Positions 52,171 through 63,146 of a DNA stretch of 64,000 nucleotides are shown here, piece by piece. The stretch lies in contig NC_030683.2 in NCBI RefSeq assembly GCF_000004195.4, positions 76,686,198 to 76,750,197 of the forward strand. The letters run 5' to 3'. Below the pieces are notes generated by a model. It made no database searches. It had not been told where the DNA came from and was given only the letters and a program-made list of their open reading frames with translations. This DNA is from Xenopus tropicalis. Taxonomy: Eukaryota; Chordata; Amphibia; Anura; Pipidae. The position numbers and the translations under genes are program-made. Numbering within the stretch: position 1 is the stretch's first letter; each line of letters opens with the position of its first letter.

Positions 52171-53453
52171 ACAGACATACACAAACACAAATATATTTAC
52201 ACACATACAGCTTGACCTTAGCACAGAACAACTGCACATTTGTTTAATGTCTTGTAACAATAAACCTTTACCCCAATATCCACATAGATATTGTAGATTG
52301 GACACAGAATGACTTCTGAAATCTATTGGTATGAAAGCAACGAGCAGTTGCAGATTTCAAAAAGTAAACCACACAGAGAGATGTCTATTTCAGACTTCCA
52401 GGTGTGCAGTCTATATGCTACCGTTGCCCGGGGGTCACCCAGAAACTTTTTGATGGGGGCACATTTCAGAGTTTAGCATTCTGTGTGTATGGCCCATATG
52501 CCATTGTTTAAATTACCAAAAATGTCTGGCCCATCTAAGGGCTCCCCCTGCATACTTGAAATCTATACACATAAATATACACACAGCCTAATATATGAAC
52601 ATTTATAAGCTAAATACATTCGTACAACTACTTTTTTTAAGCAAAAACTTAAAAATTAAGATTTGATAGTAAACCTCCAACAATTGTAACTTATTGGCAA
52701 TACAGTTTAGAACATTGTCAGATAAAGTTGTTATAAGGTATGCAAGTATGCAGCCGAAGTCTGAAGGAAGGACAATGGCAACAGGCTTCAAAGGCCTAGC
52801 CTTCAAGTACAAGGTGACATGTCACACATCTTTAGTGAAGATGGAGAGGAGACAGAGGATGTTGATTGCACAAAGAGGAATGAAACACACACATATATCT
52901 TTAAAATTTCAAACTATTTGTGGATATATATATATATATATAAAACTAGAAAAGATCCTCTGCACTCACCCATTATCAATATATAAAGGACATTAAGGCA
53001 TTCTGTGCATTAAGCTACTAAGAAATGCCCTACCCTTTAAGCAAAACAGGGATTGTTTGTCCATATATTGCAATATACTTCAAGCTTGCCAACTATGTCA
53101 AAGTCATCCCTTCTGGCCAGTCCTACACTGAATTTTGTGATTTATTAAGAATTCTACTGCTTTAATATACATTTAGCAAAGGAGCCAATTTTTACCTGCA
53201 ACATGTTTACTTCTTAAGGTTAAACCCCCCATATGTTGCAGGTAAAACTTAGTCACTTTGCTAAATGTATATTGAAGCAGTAGAATATAGATATGTATAT
53301 AGTTATATTAGTTGGAATGGTTATTTTTAGATATGCACATTTGTCTTTGTAACTCATTTTTAGTAAATTCTTATTGTTGCAAGACATTTGAAAATAGATT
53401 GGTTGATTTGTGCTTAGTTTAAGCTGTGTGTTAGTAAGGATGGATAGATAGAT

Positions 53454-53505
<52 letters not shown>

Positions 53506-54950
53506 TATTTTAAAATGGTTTTAACCTATAATGCCTGCTTTGTAAGTTTTGGATGTCTCTGTTCAATTAATATGTTTGTTTCAGGAGTCTTGGGGATTAT
53601 GCATTATGGACTTTGTCACCTCAATTGAGGAATTAGTCTCACAACTTTCTTTTACACCTTATGACATATCACATCAAAGTTGTTATAAGGTATGCAAGTA
53701 TGCAGCCGGAATCTGAAGGAAGGACAATGGCAACAGGCTTCAAAGGCCTAGCCTTAAAGCACAAGGTGACATGTCACACATCTTTTGTGAGGATGGAGAG
53801 GAGACAGAGGATGTTGATTGCACAAAGAGGAATGAAACACACACATATATCTTTAAAATTTCAAACTATTTGTGGATATATATATATATATACAGACATA
53901 CACAAACACAAATATATTTACACACATACAGCTTGACCTTAGCACAGAACAACTGCTCTATTGTCTAATGTCTTGGAGCAATAAACTTTTATCCCAAGTA
54001 AATTACACACACACACACATAAATGTGCATATATAAAAATATATATATGGTCCATATATTTACAACAGCATTTCCAGGGCACTCAATGAGAATACACAAG
54101 ATGTTTATAAGTAAAGGAACATTTATTAACACTCTGAAGGAAAAATTAAATAACACCACCCCCTTAAAAAAATGTCCAAAGTATTTCATGGTTTCCTTCA
54201 TGTGGCAGATCCAGTTGGCTGACAATCTCTTCAGACTCTTTTGATGGTTTCAGGTGCTGGTGTCTCATCTGCATCTCTCATGAGGAATGCTTCAGAAGAC
54301 AAAGTATTTCACAATTTTCTCTAAAAACTCCCCCCCCCTCAAAAAAAAAAAAGTCCAAAGTATTTCATGGTTTCCCTCATGTGGCATATCCAGTAGACTG
54401 ACAATCTCTTCAGACTCTTTTGATGGTTTCAGGTGCTGGTTTCTCATCTGCATCTCACATGAGGAATGCTTCAGAAGCCAAAGTATTTCACCATTCTCTC
54501 TAAAAACTCCAGTGATGACTCTGCTTATTTTTTAAAGCCTAAAAATAATATAGATATCAGAATGGTCACAGTCAATTATCTAAACTGTGTCGATGTATTG
54601 TTCATTAGAAAAAAAAAGAAGGGCGGAGAAAAAGAGAAAAAATGCTAAATAGTAATGTCAGAAAATAAGTATAAAATAGGTGTACTTATCTTATTCTGGA
54701 TGAATTTATGGCCATTCTGATATCCAAGTTGTGCTTCTTTTTAGACCTAAAAAATAAAACATATGTTATAAATTTGATAACAAATATAACTCAGAGAGGC
54801 AGAGTGAGTGCGTGAGAGACAAGGTGTCGGGGAGGGAAGTAAATAAGTGTACTTATCTTTTTTCAAGTTGAATTCATGCCCATTCCACTTGGAACGTGTT
54901 CAGAAACCTGATTCACTATTACCGAGGGTTACAGGTTTCCAAAATATCCC
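51294..54950. other. Unit 8 spacer with palindrome 51777-52086 and longest TA tract
   Basis: Palindrome, then an alternating TA tract of about 80 bp (52087-52168), direct repeats (about 52729 and 53677), hairpin about 53151-53286, GATA 53443-53504 and the 180-bp duplication (about 54175-54525). It lacks the 169-bp block corresponding to 5787-5955: the join is at 54,069 within ACAGCATTTCC. No separate gene. Confidence 0.6.
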
Positions 54951-54953
54951 TTA

Positions 54954-57900
54954 TCAGTGGCAAGTTGGTCTTCCATCCAGTGCCTTGGATACATCTCTTT
55001 CTTCATGTGGATTCTCATATTTGAGAAGTCCTAGAATGGATGGGTAGAGAAGAAAGAATTATTAGATATTCACTTGGTAACGTATACAAACGGATACATT
55101 CAGTGATTGAACATTCAACAATTTAGGAAGACTTACCAGCAACATAATCCACTCTCATCTTATTTTGCTGTTTTCTCCAACGGTCATAAACGTACTGGCC
55201 GTACTCACGGGAAAAGCCTAGTGCTGCCTTTAAGCAAGGAGGCGTGGCATCAATAGTAAGTGGGTGGCACTTTTTAAATTTTTCAAAGGCTTCCTCCCTC
55301 AACCCACGGGAGACTTCTGGTGTTTCTTCTTGCAGGGGCTTCTGTGGCACCTCTTGACACCTGTTAAATGAATAATTAAAAAGAAACGAGTGGTTATTCC
55401 CTGCTTTCTGTATAAATCATAATTTATCTGTACTTAAAAAAAAAAAAAATTGCATATGCAAAGCCATGTAAATGCTCTATTAAATTACCTTGATGTTGAT
55501 GGCTGGGATTCATGCATCGCCCTCTTCATCATTTCTGCCGCTTCTACCATATTGTCAACGGTCTTCTCGCCATATATCCTTCCGGCAGTCACATTTGAAT
55601 GGCCAAGCAACCTGGCAAACATGTTCCTCTGAGCATCAGTTTGAAAGTGGGAGACCATGTATGTCTCCATTGTCCTTCTAGCCTCTTGACTTGTGACAGG
55701 GCGCAATTTAAACCTAAGGGAAAAAATGTATGTTCAGAAATGTGAACGTTGAAACCAGTACTAAACGGGGCTAGAACGTAAGCCTATGCCAATAATCACA
55801 TGATAGCTATAGTTTCTGAGAAGAACTAACAAATACTTGTATTTGTATACAACATCTATACTTACTTATGATGAAGCCGGGCGATGTCATTTGTCACACT
55901 GTGAATTGGTTCCCCTGTTGACGATATGAAAAATGTCTGTGGGCATTTCCCACTCCTGATAAATGATGGCCGTATTTTTTTATAATAAACATCAAACCAC
56001 TGAAATGACAGAAAAGAAAGTCAAGTTAAAAAAATGCTATGCAAAAAGTCACAATATGCAATGTTTGTTTGTTTCAGACATATACCTCTTCTTCTTCTTC
56101 TTCTAGCAGTATAGAGGCGACTTGCTGAGTGGATGTCTTATGCCTTTTTACACCAATGACCATACGGGTTTTGCAATCAGATGGCATCCTCTTGCACCAT
56201 TCTTCTACCTATAAGCAAAAAAGACACAAGGATCGGTAAAATATCAAACAGTTCAAGTTGATATCATGTCAGCAGAACATAAAAAGCATGGCAGTGAAAA
56301 AATGTATCATGTATACTCACAGTCATATTTTGAACAACCCCTGGTCGCTGGAGGTATTTTAAAACAATGAGTGCCTCCAAGTAATAGATGACATAAGACT
56401 TTTCCTTCTCCAAAAGACATACACCCATCTTGGCCTTCTTTATTATCTGGTCAAATATTGGTCTGGCCACTACGAGGATCCGTTGACACTCTGATGGGTC
56501 CTTTTTTGCAGACGTCAGATAGTCAAACCTGTGAATAGGGGTAGTAAATGTTACACACCAAACCTACACACACAAAAATCCAAAATAAATGCACAGGTAC
56601 TAAAGCATACTTACTTTTTCCCCACAACTCTGGCCGTAATTCCCTTGCTCAGCCTTCGCTGTAGAGTTGCGGTCATGTCGAGATAGCGTTTGCATTTTCC
56701 GGCAAGGTCTTCACTTTGATGGGATCCGCTGGACAAAGTGTCTGTTTGGGATCTCACAAACCTCTTGATATGTTTGAGGTACGAAAACATTGTGGCGTGA
56801 GTGTTTCCCAATTTCTCAAGTGCCGTAAAAAAATCCAACGTCTTCTGTGTGTCGGTCAGGAAGCTTAAGGACGCCTTGGAGGGGTCCACAAAATACAAAA
56901 ACCTGGCCACATTTGCCACCTAAAATGATACACAGGAATAAATATCATTATGAGGAAATGTGAACAGCAAAATAACAAAGGTAAACAACAAATGTTTACA
57001 TAGACAGGTGTGACTCTTACCTCTTGTGACCATCTTGTTACTTGTAATTCTTGCTGCAGATATTTTCGGAAGCGAGCAAGAACACCACATTCAAGAGAGT
57101 GTTTTCTATACATGCCTGCAGCCATCATTCTTCTTCTAAGCAGAATGTAGTTTGAATTGGTCTCGGTCCTAGTCCAAAGAAAAATATATTTAGAAATGAT
57201 TGAAAATCTGTACTTATTACAGCATGGATCGGTGTCAAATGACCAGAAGCCAAGTTTAACAGGTATTTTCTTCTAAAGCATTCAAAATAACAAATGGTTT
57301 TCAGAATAGGATAATTATTGGGGGAGGGTAGAATAGATTTTTTAGTTAAAGATTTTTTAATGTTACTTTTCCCTTTAAAATATGCTTGTTAACTTACTGT
57401 TCCAGCCCTTCAACAAGATTGTGTGTAGAATAGATTTTTTAGTTAAAGATTTTTTAATGTTACTTTTCCCTTTAAAATATGCTTGTTAACTTACTGTTCC
57501 AGCCCTTCAACAAGATTGTGTGTCTCCATCTCTTCATTTTCCTTGTCGTCATCATCATAATCATCATCATCGTTGTCATCAAGCAAGGGGTCTGCATTGT
57601 TCTCCTCTGACTCAACAGGGCTGTATTAATAAAAAAATCAACAAAATGTTCAGATTGAAAAAAATTGAAACACATACTGCTATGTAGACAGGTGTAGATT
57701 AGATGTACATATGACACTTATACTTACAGGTCAAGCTCAGGTCCCTGCATCTCCACCTCTTGTTCATTCACAGGGCTTATGAAGTTCTCCTCATCTGACT
57801 CGATGGGGCTAAAATAATAAAGATCAACTAAAGTTCAGAAAGGATTGAAACACAAAAAAAACATGCGCGCATATTACAAAGTAGAGGTTAATATTAGTAT

Positions 57901-58958
57901 CTGTACAGGTGTAGATTAGATGTACATATGACACTTATACTTACAGGTCAAGCTCAGGTCCCTGCATCTCCACCTCTTGTTCATTCACAAGGCTTACATA
58001 GTCCTCCTCATCTGACTCGATGGGTCTAAAATAATAAATATCAACTAAAGTTCAGAAAAGATTGAAACACACAAAAAACATGCACACATATTATAAAGTA
58101 GAGGTGAATATTAGATGCACATATGGCAAGTATACTTACAGGCCCTGTTGTACAACAGGTCGCTTTTTCTGCACTGCTTCAGCATTCAAGGGTCTGGAGT
58201 TTACCTTCTCATGCTTTTTGGCCAATTGTGACATTAGGAAGTCAATGCTCTCCTGAAGTGACTGAAGTGTAGGTTGCTGTTTCTGCCCATTTTCAGCATT
58301 CAAGGGGCTGGGGCTTATCATCTTATGTGACCTGACAGGGCGACATTGATAAACATCAACAAAAGTTCAGAAACAGTGAATAACAATGTGCAAATTACAA
58401 TGTAGACAGGTGAATCTTAAAAGAACATATGTCGAGTATACTTATAGGTCCAGATCTTTACAAGGGGCCTGTGTCTCCCCTACTTCATCTGCTGGCCAAT
58501 TGACGTTCACCTTGTTTCTGTCCATATTTGATGGAAGGATGCTCTCTTTCATGGCACAGCTGTAATGCAACAAAAGATTGATTGTTAAGAAGAAATAAAA
58601 ACAAACAATAATATTAAAGACATATGGACATACATGTCTAGACACAGCCAGACAGGAGCAATACATACCTTGCTGACTCTAGCTTCCCTCTGATATAGCA
58701 GCCATTTTTCTCCAGGAACTGGACAAAAAATTGTTTAGGATCAGAATCCTCATAGTCCAGGTCTTCATAATTAACAATACTTAGCCCTTCCAGGATTGCT
58801 CTCATCTTTCCTCTTGCTTCTTGCATCACAAATTCAATTTCTTGGTTATCTGCATGTTTCATGCAGGCTCTCCTCAGATGATTAGGCAAGGTGCCTGTAA
58901 CCTTCAGGCAAAACTTGCAGGCAAGATGATAGCGGTTTGGTGTCTTCTTAGAATCCAT
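54954..58958 (-). CDS. Tyrosine recombinase-like gene, copy I (diverged array-edge copy, splice donor defect)
   Basis: Exons: 58958-58669, 58559-58446, 58331-58140, 58025-57945, 57808-57728, 57620-57495, 57168-57021, 56919-56615, 56528-56321, 56208-56086, 55999-55866, 55713-55489, 55360-55137, 55030-54954. Exons 1-11 differ from copy A by many substitutions but no frame-breaking indel was found, and the zinc-finger Cys/His, Arg507, Lys539, Arg613, His639 and Tyr648 equivalents all remain. Exons 12-14 are as in the other copies; one substitution makes TGA one codon before the usual TAA. The intron 2 donor is AT (58445-58444) where other copies have GT, so exon 2 may be mis-spliced or skipped; skipping keeps the frame. 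Best evidence in the window that the protein sequence has been under constraint. Confidence 0.75.
57328..57521. repeat. 97-bp tandem duplication over the exon 6 donor of copy I
   Basis: GTAGAATAGATTTTTTAG starts at 57328 and again at 57425. The repeated block includes the 3' end of exon 6 and its GT donor, giving two potential donors 97 bp apart. Use of the upstream one (57495/57494) keeps the standard exon. Confidence 0.85.
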
Positions 58959-58979
58959 TTTCAAATAAAATTAAAAAAA

Positions 58980-59110
58980 AAAGCCAAAAATAAAGGAATG
59001 GTTTCTGTGATTCACAAAAGGAAGGCAAGCTAGAAGAGCTAGAAATGTCAGTGGTTCACAAAAGGAACGAAGGGAAGGTTTCTGTGATTCAAAAAAAAAG
59101 GCAAGCTACA
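58980..59110. repeat. Partial duplication in the leader of copy I
   Basis: GGTTTCTGTGATTCA and GGCAAGCTA occur twice (near 59,000 and 59,075), where other units have them once. It lengthens the predicted 5' untranslated region of copy I by about 80 bp relative to the others. Confidence 0.6.
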
Positions 59111-59172
59111 GGAGCTTGTTACTTCAATGATTCACAAAATGAGGTATGGTTCAAATGAGAGCAGGGGGGAAT

Positions 59173-59179
59173 ATTTATA
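59173..59179 (-). promoter_or_regulatory. TATA box of copy I
   Basis: TATAAAT on the minus strand upstream of the start at 58958, kept although the surrounding leader has changed. Confidence 0.55.
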
Positions 59180-59362
59180 CCAGCCAACAAGTATAGCAAC
59201 CAATAGAAATCAAGACATGGAGACAATACCTGGCTAGATTTTTGTGTATTAATCAAACTTCATTCTTTATAGGGATTACAGTTACAGGTGTTACAGTTTC
59301 TGCTACAGCTTAACATTCTTTCACACCTGTTGCTGATCAGTATGTAGGCACCAGGGGGATTA

Positions 59363-59436
59363 AATACAGACATACACCAAAACAACACATACAGCTTGAC
59401 CTTACAAAGAGGACAAAGAGTCTATTTGGATATATA

Positions 59437-59480
<44 letters not shown>

Positions 59481-60335
59481 TACAGACATACACAAACACA
59501 AATATATTTACACACATACAGCTTGACCTTAGCACAGAACAACTGCACTATTGTTTAATGTCTTGTAGCAAAAAAACTTTTATCCCAATATAAAAATATA
59601 TAAAAAATAAACATTCCTACAATTATCAACTATATACATATCCACACAGATATTGTAGATTGGACACAGAATGATTTCCAAAATGTATTGGTATGAAAGT
59701 AACAGAGAGATGTCTATTTCAGCCTTCCTGGTGTGCAGTTTAAGGTTTAAGGTTAAAACCCCCATATGTTGCAGGTAAAACTTAGTCCCTTTGCTAAATG
59801 TATATTAAGGCAGTAGAATATATATATATATATTTTTAGATATGCACATTTGTCTGTGTAACTCATTTTTAGTAAATGCTTATTGTTGCAAGACATTAGA
59901 AAATAGATTGGTTGATTTGTGCTTAGTTTACGCTGTGTGTTAGTAAGGATGGATGAATAGATAGATAGGTAAATATAGATAGATAGATTAGATAGATTAG
60001 ATAGATGATAGATAGATAGATAGATAATTAGAGATAGATAGATATTAAAATAGTTTTAACCTATAGTGCCTGCTTTGGAAGTTTTAGATGTCTCTATACA
60101 ATCAATATGTTTGTTTCAGGAGTCTATGGACTTTGTCACCTCAATTTAGGAATTAGTCTCAAAACTTTCTTTTACACCTTATGATATATCCCATCAAAGT
60201 TGTTATAAGGTATGCAAGTATGCAGCCAGAAGGACAATGGCAACAGGCTTCAAAGGCCTAGCCTTCAAGACCAAACTGATATGTCACACTTCTTTTGTGA
60301 AGATGGAGAGGAGACAGAGGATGTTGATTGCACAA
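59363..60335. repeat. Shortened, diverged spacer at the array edge
   Basis: Mosaic of spacer pieces in the usual order: CAGACATACAC block (about 59367 and again 59481), part of 3978-4110, the right half of the hairpin (from about 59,750), degenerate GATA repeats (59950-60045) and one copy of the AAAGTTGTTATAAGG block (60197-60335). It lacks the palindrome and one copy of the 966-bp direct repeat. Homology to the array ends at TTGATTGCACAA (60,335), exactly where the AGAGGAATGAAACAC block begins in the units. Confidence 0.7.
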
Positions 60336-60452
60336 CATGTGTACAACATTCCTTTACACCTTCTGCTCGTAGGCTTGACTTTGATGTCATGGCTCCTCCC
60401 ACTGATAGATTAGACCTCTGATGCCAAGGTGTTAGAATTCTTGTGAGTAGGG

Positions 60453-60459
60453 TATAAAA
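60453..60459 (+). promoter_or_regulatory. TATA box of presumptive promoter for the + strand paralogue
   Basis: TATAAAA preceded about 60 bp upstream by GGCTCCTCCC, a possible GC-box-like element. It lies in non-array sequence (60,336-60,545) before the 121-bp repeats and about 600 bp upstream of the paralogue's ATG. No leader exon donor could be fixed with confidence. Confidence 0.4.
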
Positions 60460-60574
60460 TGAAGACCTTTGGCAAACAGAAGTCAGAACTCTCCTGATTG
60501 TGCTAGCTGCTTGAGCAAGCCTTATTTTGGACCTTTGATTTCTGTTGCTAGTTGCTGCCTTTGGTTTTGTATAT

Positions 60575-61030
60575 TATTTCCTTTTCCACTTACTGTGGAA
60601 AATTGTTGCATCTTTTAATTGCTGCCTGTTTTTCTCCTGTATTGAAAATTAACACTTTATTTTTTTAGGAACAGAAAAGGATCTGCAGCCACATTGATTT
60701 CCTTTTACACTTACTGCTGAAAATTGTTGCATCTTTTAATTGCTGCCTGTTTTTCTCCTGTATTGAAAATTAACACTTTATCTTTTTAGGAACAGAAAAG
60801 GATCTGCAGCCACATTGATTTCCTTTTACACTTACTGTGGAAAATTGTTGCATCTTTTAATTGCTGCCTGTTTTTCTCCTGTATTGAAAATTAACACTTT
60901 ATCTTTTTAGGAACAGAAAAGCATCTGCAGCCACATTGATTTCCTTTTACACTTACTGTGGAAAATTGTTGCATCTTTTAATTGCTGCCTGTTTTTCTCC
61001 TGTATTGTAACATTTGTTTATTTCTTTAGG
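60575..61030 (+). repeat. 121-bp tandem repeat, about four copies, each with a splice-acceptor motif
   Basis: Units share TTGCATCTTTTAATTGCTGC, a pyrimidine-rich stretch ending in TTTTTAG, then GAACAGAAAAG. The acceptor-like AG ends fall just before 60669, 60790, 60911 and 61030 (spacing 121, 121, 119). The last one leads into the exon that carries the paralogue's ATG. The array therefore duplicates a probable 3' splice site and the start of an exon. Confidence 0.8.
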
Positions 61031-61520
61031 AGCAGAAAAGGAACAATTCTGGCGATGGCATCTGAAGGGTAAGTGGATGCAGAATCTGACTTGTCAACTG
61101 GCATGTTACAAATTGTGCTTAATCTCAACAGTGAACATTTTTGCTGATATCACACTCTCTTTCTGCAGAAAGAACAGAATGCATTTGGCCTGTAAATACT
61201 GCATGAAAACCACTGACCGGCTGTCTGGACATCTCCGTAAGGTCTGCAGGAAAGGAGCAAGTGATGCAGAGATTGCTGCCCTTGTATAGGAGTCAAGGGC
61301 CAAAATGAGGATGTTGGTTAGGAACCTTAGCGTTGTGCATTACGAGCAGCTAAAGGCTGGAGCCGATTCAGAACGATCGCTGAGTTTCTTCATCAATTTT
61401 CTCGAGTCCAATGGGTGTTTAGTTAGTCAAAAGCCATCACACACAGACACAGAGAGGTAAGCACTCAATAATACTTGATTAACATATTATTCCCAAGTGT
61501 AATAAAGGTGAAACAGCCTT

Positions 61521-61852
<332 letters not shown>

Positions 61853-62792
61853 GAATGATGGATGATTACAGTTTTGCTTTATGTTACAGAAACTTGGCTG
61901 AAGAAGTGGAAGCCACAGAGGATCCAGTGCAGGATGCTAAAGAGAATGAAGAGGATACCGAAGAAGAAATGGATATGGAGCATCCGCTTCAGCTGAGGTA
62001 AGAAGCCTAAATAGATTCTTTTTGTGACAGTTCATCTTTTGTGCAGTTCATCAGGGTCGGTCATGCTTTATATCCTATTCACGAAGTTTCCTTTTTCTCC
62101 TAGCACGTCTGCCATCAAGATTTCAACCAAAAAGGTCATGGAGGAGGCTGGGCTTCACAAAAAACACTCAGCTGATTCACAACTGCTGCAGGGATTCAGA
62201 AGCTACCTGGAAAAAACGTATTCCAAATCAGGAATCAAACATGAGGTACTTTTTTTTTTATACTGCAATCTTGGTACTGATTTCATTTCTAACTTTAAAT
62301 AACAGACTATTTCACAGGCAAGCCAGTTAATTCTAACCTTCTACCTTCAGGTCGATAATGTATCAAGGTGGTTGTATTACGTGAACCCAAACGAACCTTC
62401 CACTAGCTGTATACATGACATTGAGAGGAGCATGGCGTTCTTTCACGAAATAGGAGCTTCAGCAGCCAGCAGAGCGACGGCAAGAAACTACATGAGTGGG
62501 GTGAAAAAATTTATTTCTTATGTCACCTCAGAGGATCAGATGTTGGAAGAGGATCCATCTCTGCGTGGGTCAATTTCAAAATTTTTAAAAAACATAACAG
62601 AGGTCCAGAAATCAATTTGCAGAGGTGCCGGTAAAGAAAAGTATGTTGGAAGGTGAGTCTCATTAACAGCAGGTGATATTGTACAGGATATGTCTAAGCA
62701 GGTTGTTTATAGATCTCTGTGCTAAATTTGCCTTTTGTATTTCTCTTTTTACAGAACGTGCACAAATCCAAGAGAGTGCCAGGAAGTGCTAA

Positions 62793-63146
62793 TATTGAGC
62801 AGAAGGGGAATGTAATACAAAAACCCCAACAAAATTCCCAGATAATAAATCTATATAGAGAATAAGCAAAAGTACCCAAAATCAAGCTGGACCCGGGTGT
62901 TCAAACCCCGAGTCTGACGCTATGGTTCAGATAGTCACGCAATGTATATCACTCAAGCGGTATAAAGACTGAGAAATCAGAAAATAGCTCATCACATGTC
63001 GAAAATGGTCCGGGTGCTCAAGGCCCCGAACCCGCAGCTGAGGGTAAAATCTCCAAGGTACAATATGTGGAACGTAAAGCACTCCGGACACGTGAAGACT
63101 GCTAAAATCCAAAAATTTATTTCTTCATGTTATTAAAACAAAGAAC
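62793..63146. mobile_element. 354-bp retroposon-like insertion with 15-bp target-site duplication
   Basis: The exon sequence GCCAGGAAGTGCTAA occurs at 62778-62792 and again at 63147-63161, flanking the insert exactly. Removing the insert and one copy restores alignment to exon 9 of the array gene. A 15-bp duplication fits target-primed LINE/SINE integration. Inside are two related CCGGGTG(T/C)TCAA...CCCCGA blocks (62892 and 63010), suggesting a dimeric element. I cannot name the family. Confidence 0.75.

Noticed and set aside
1..60335. DIRS, Ngaro or other tyrosine-recombinase retroelement
   Set aside because: No reverse transcriptase, RNase H or methyltransferase frame is found in gene or spacer, and the recombinase gene is interrupted by many spliceosomal introns.
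61287..61289. TAG as recoded stop in the paralogue
   Set aside because: Selenocysteine uses TGA, no recoding element is visible, and other disabling changes exist in the same gene.
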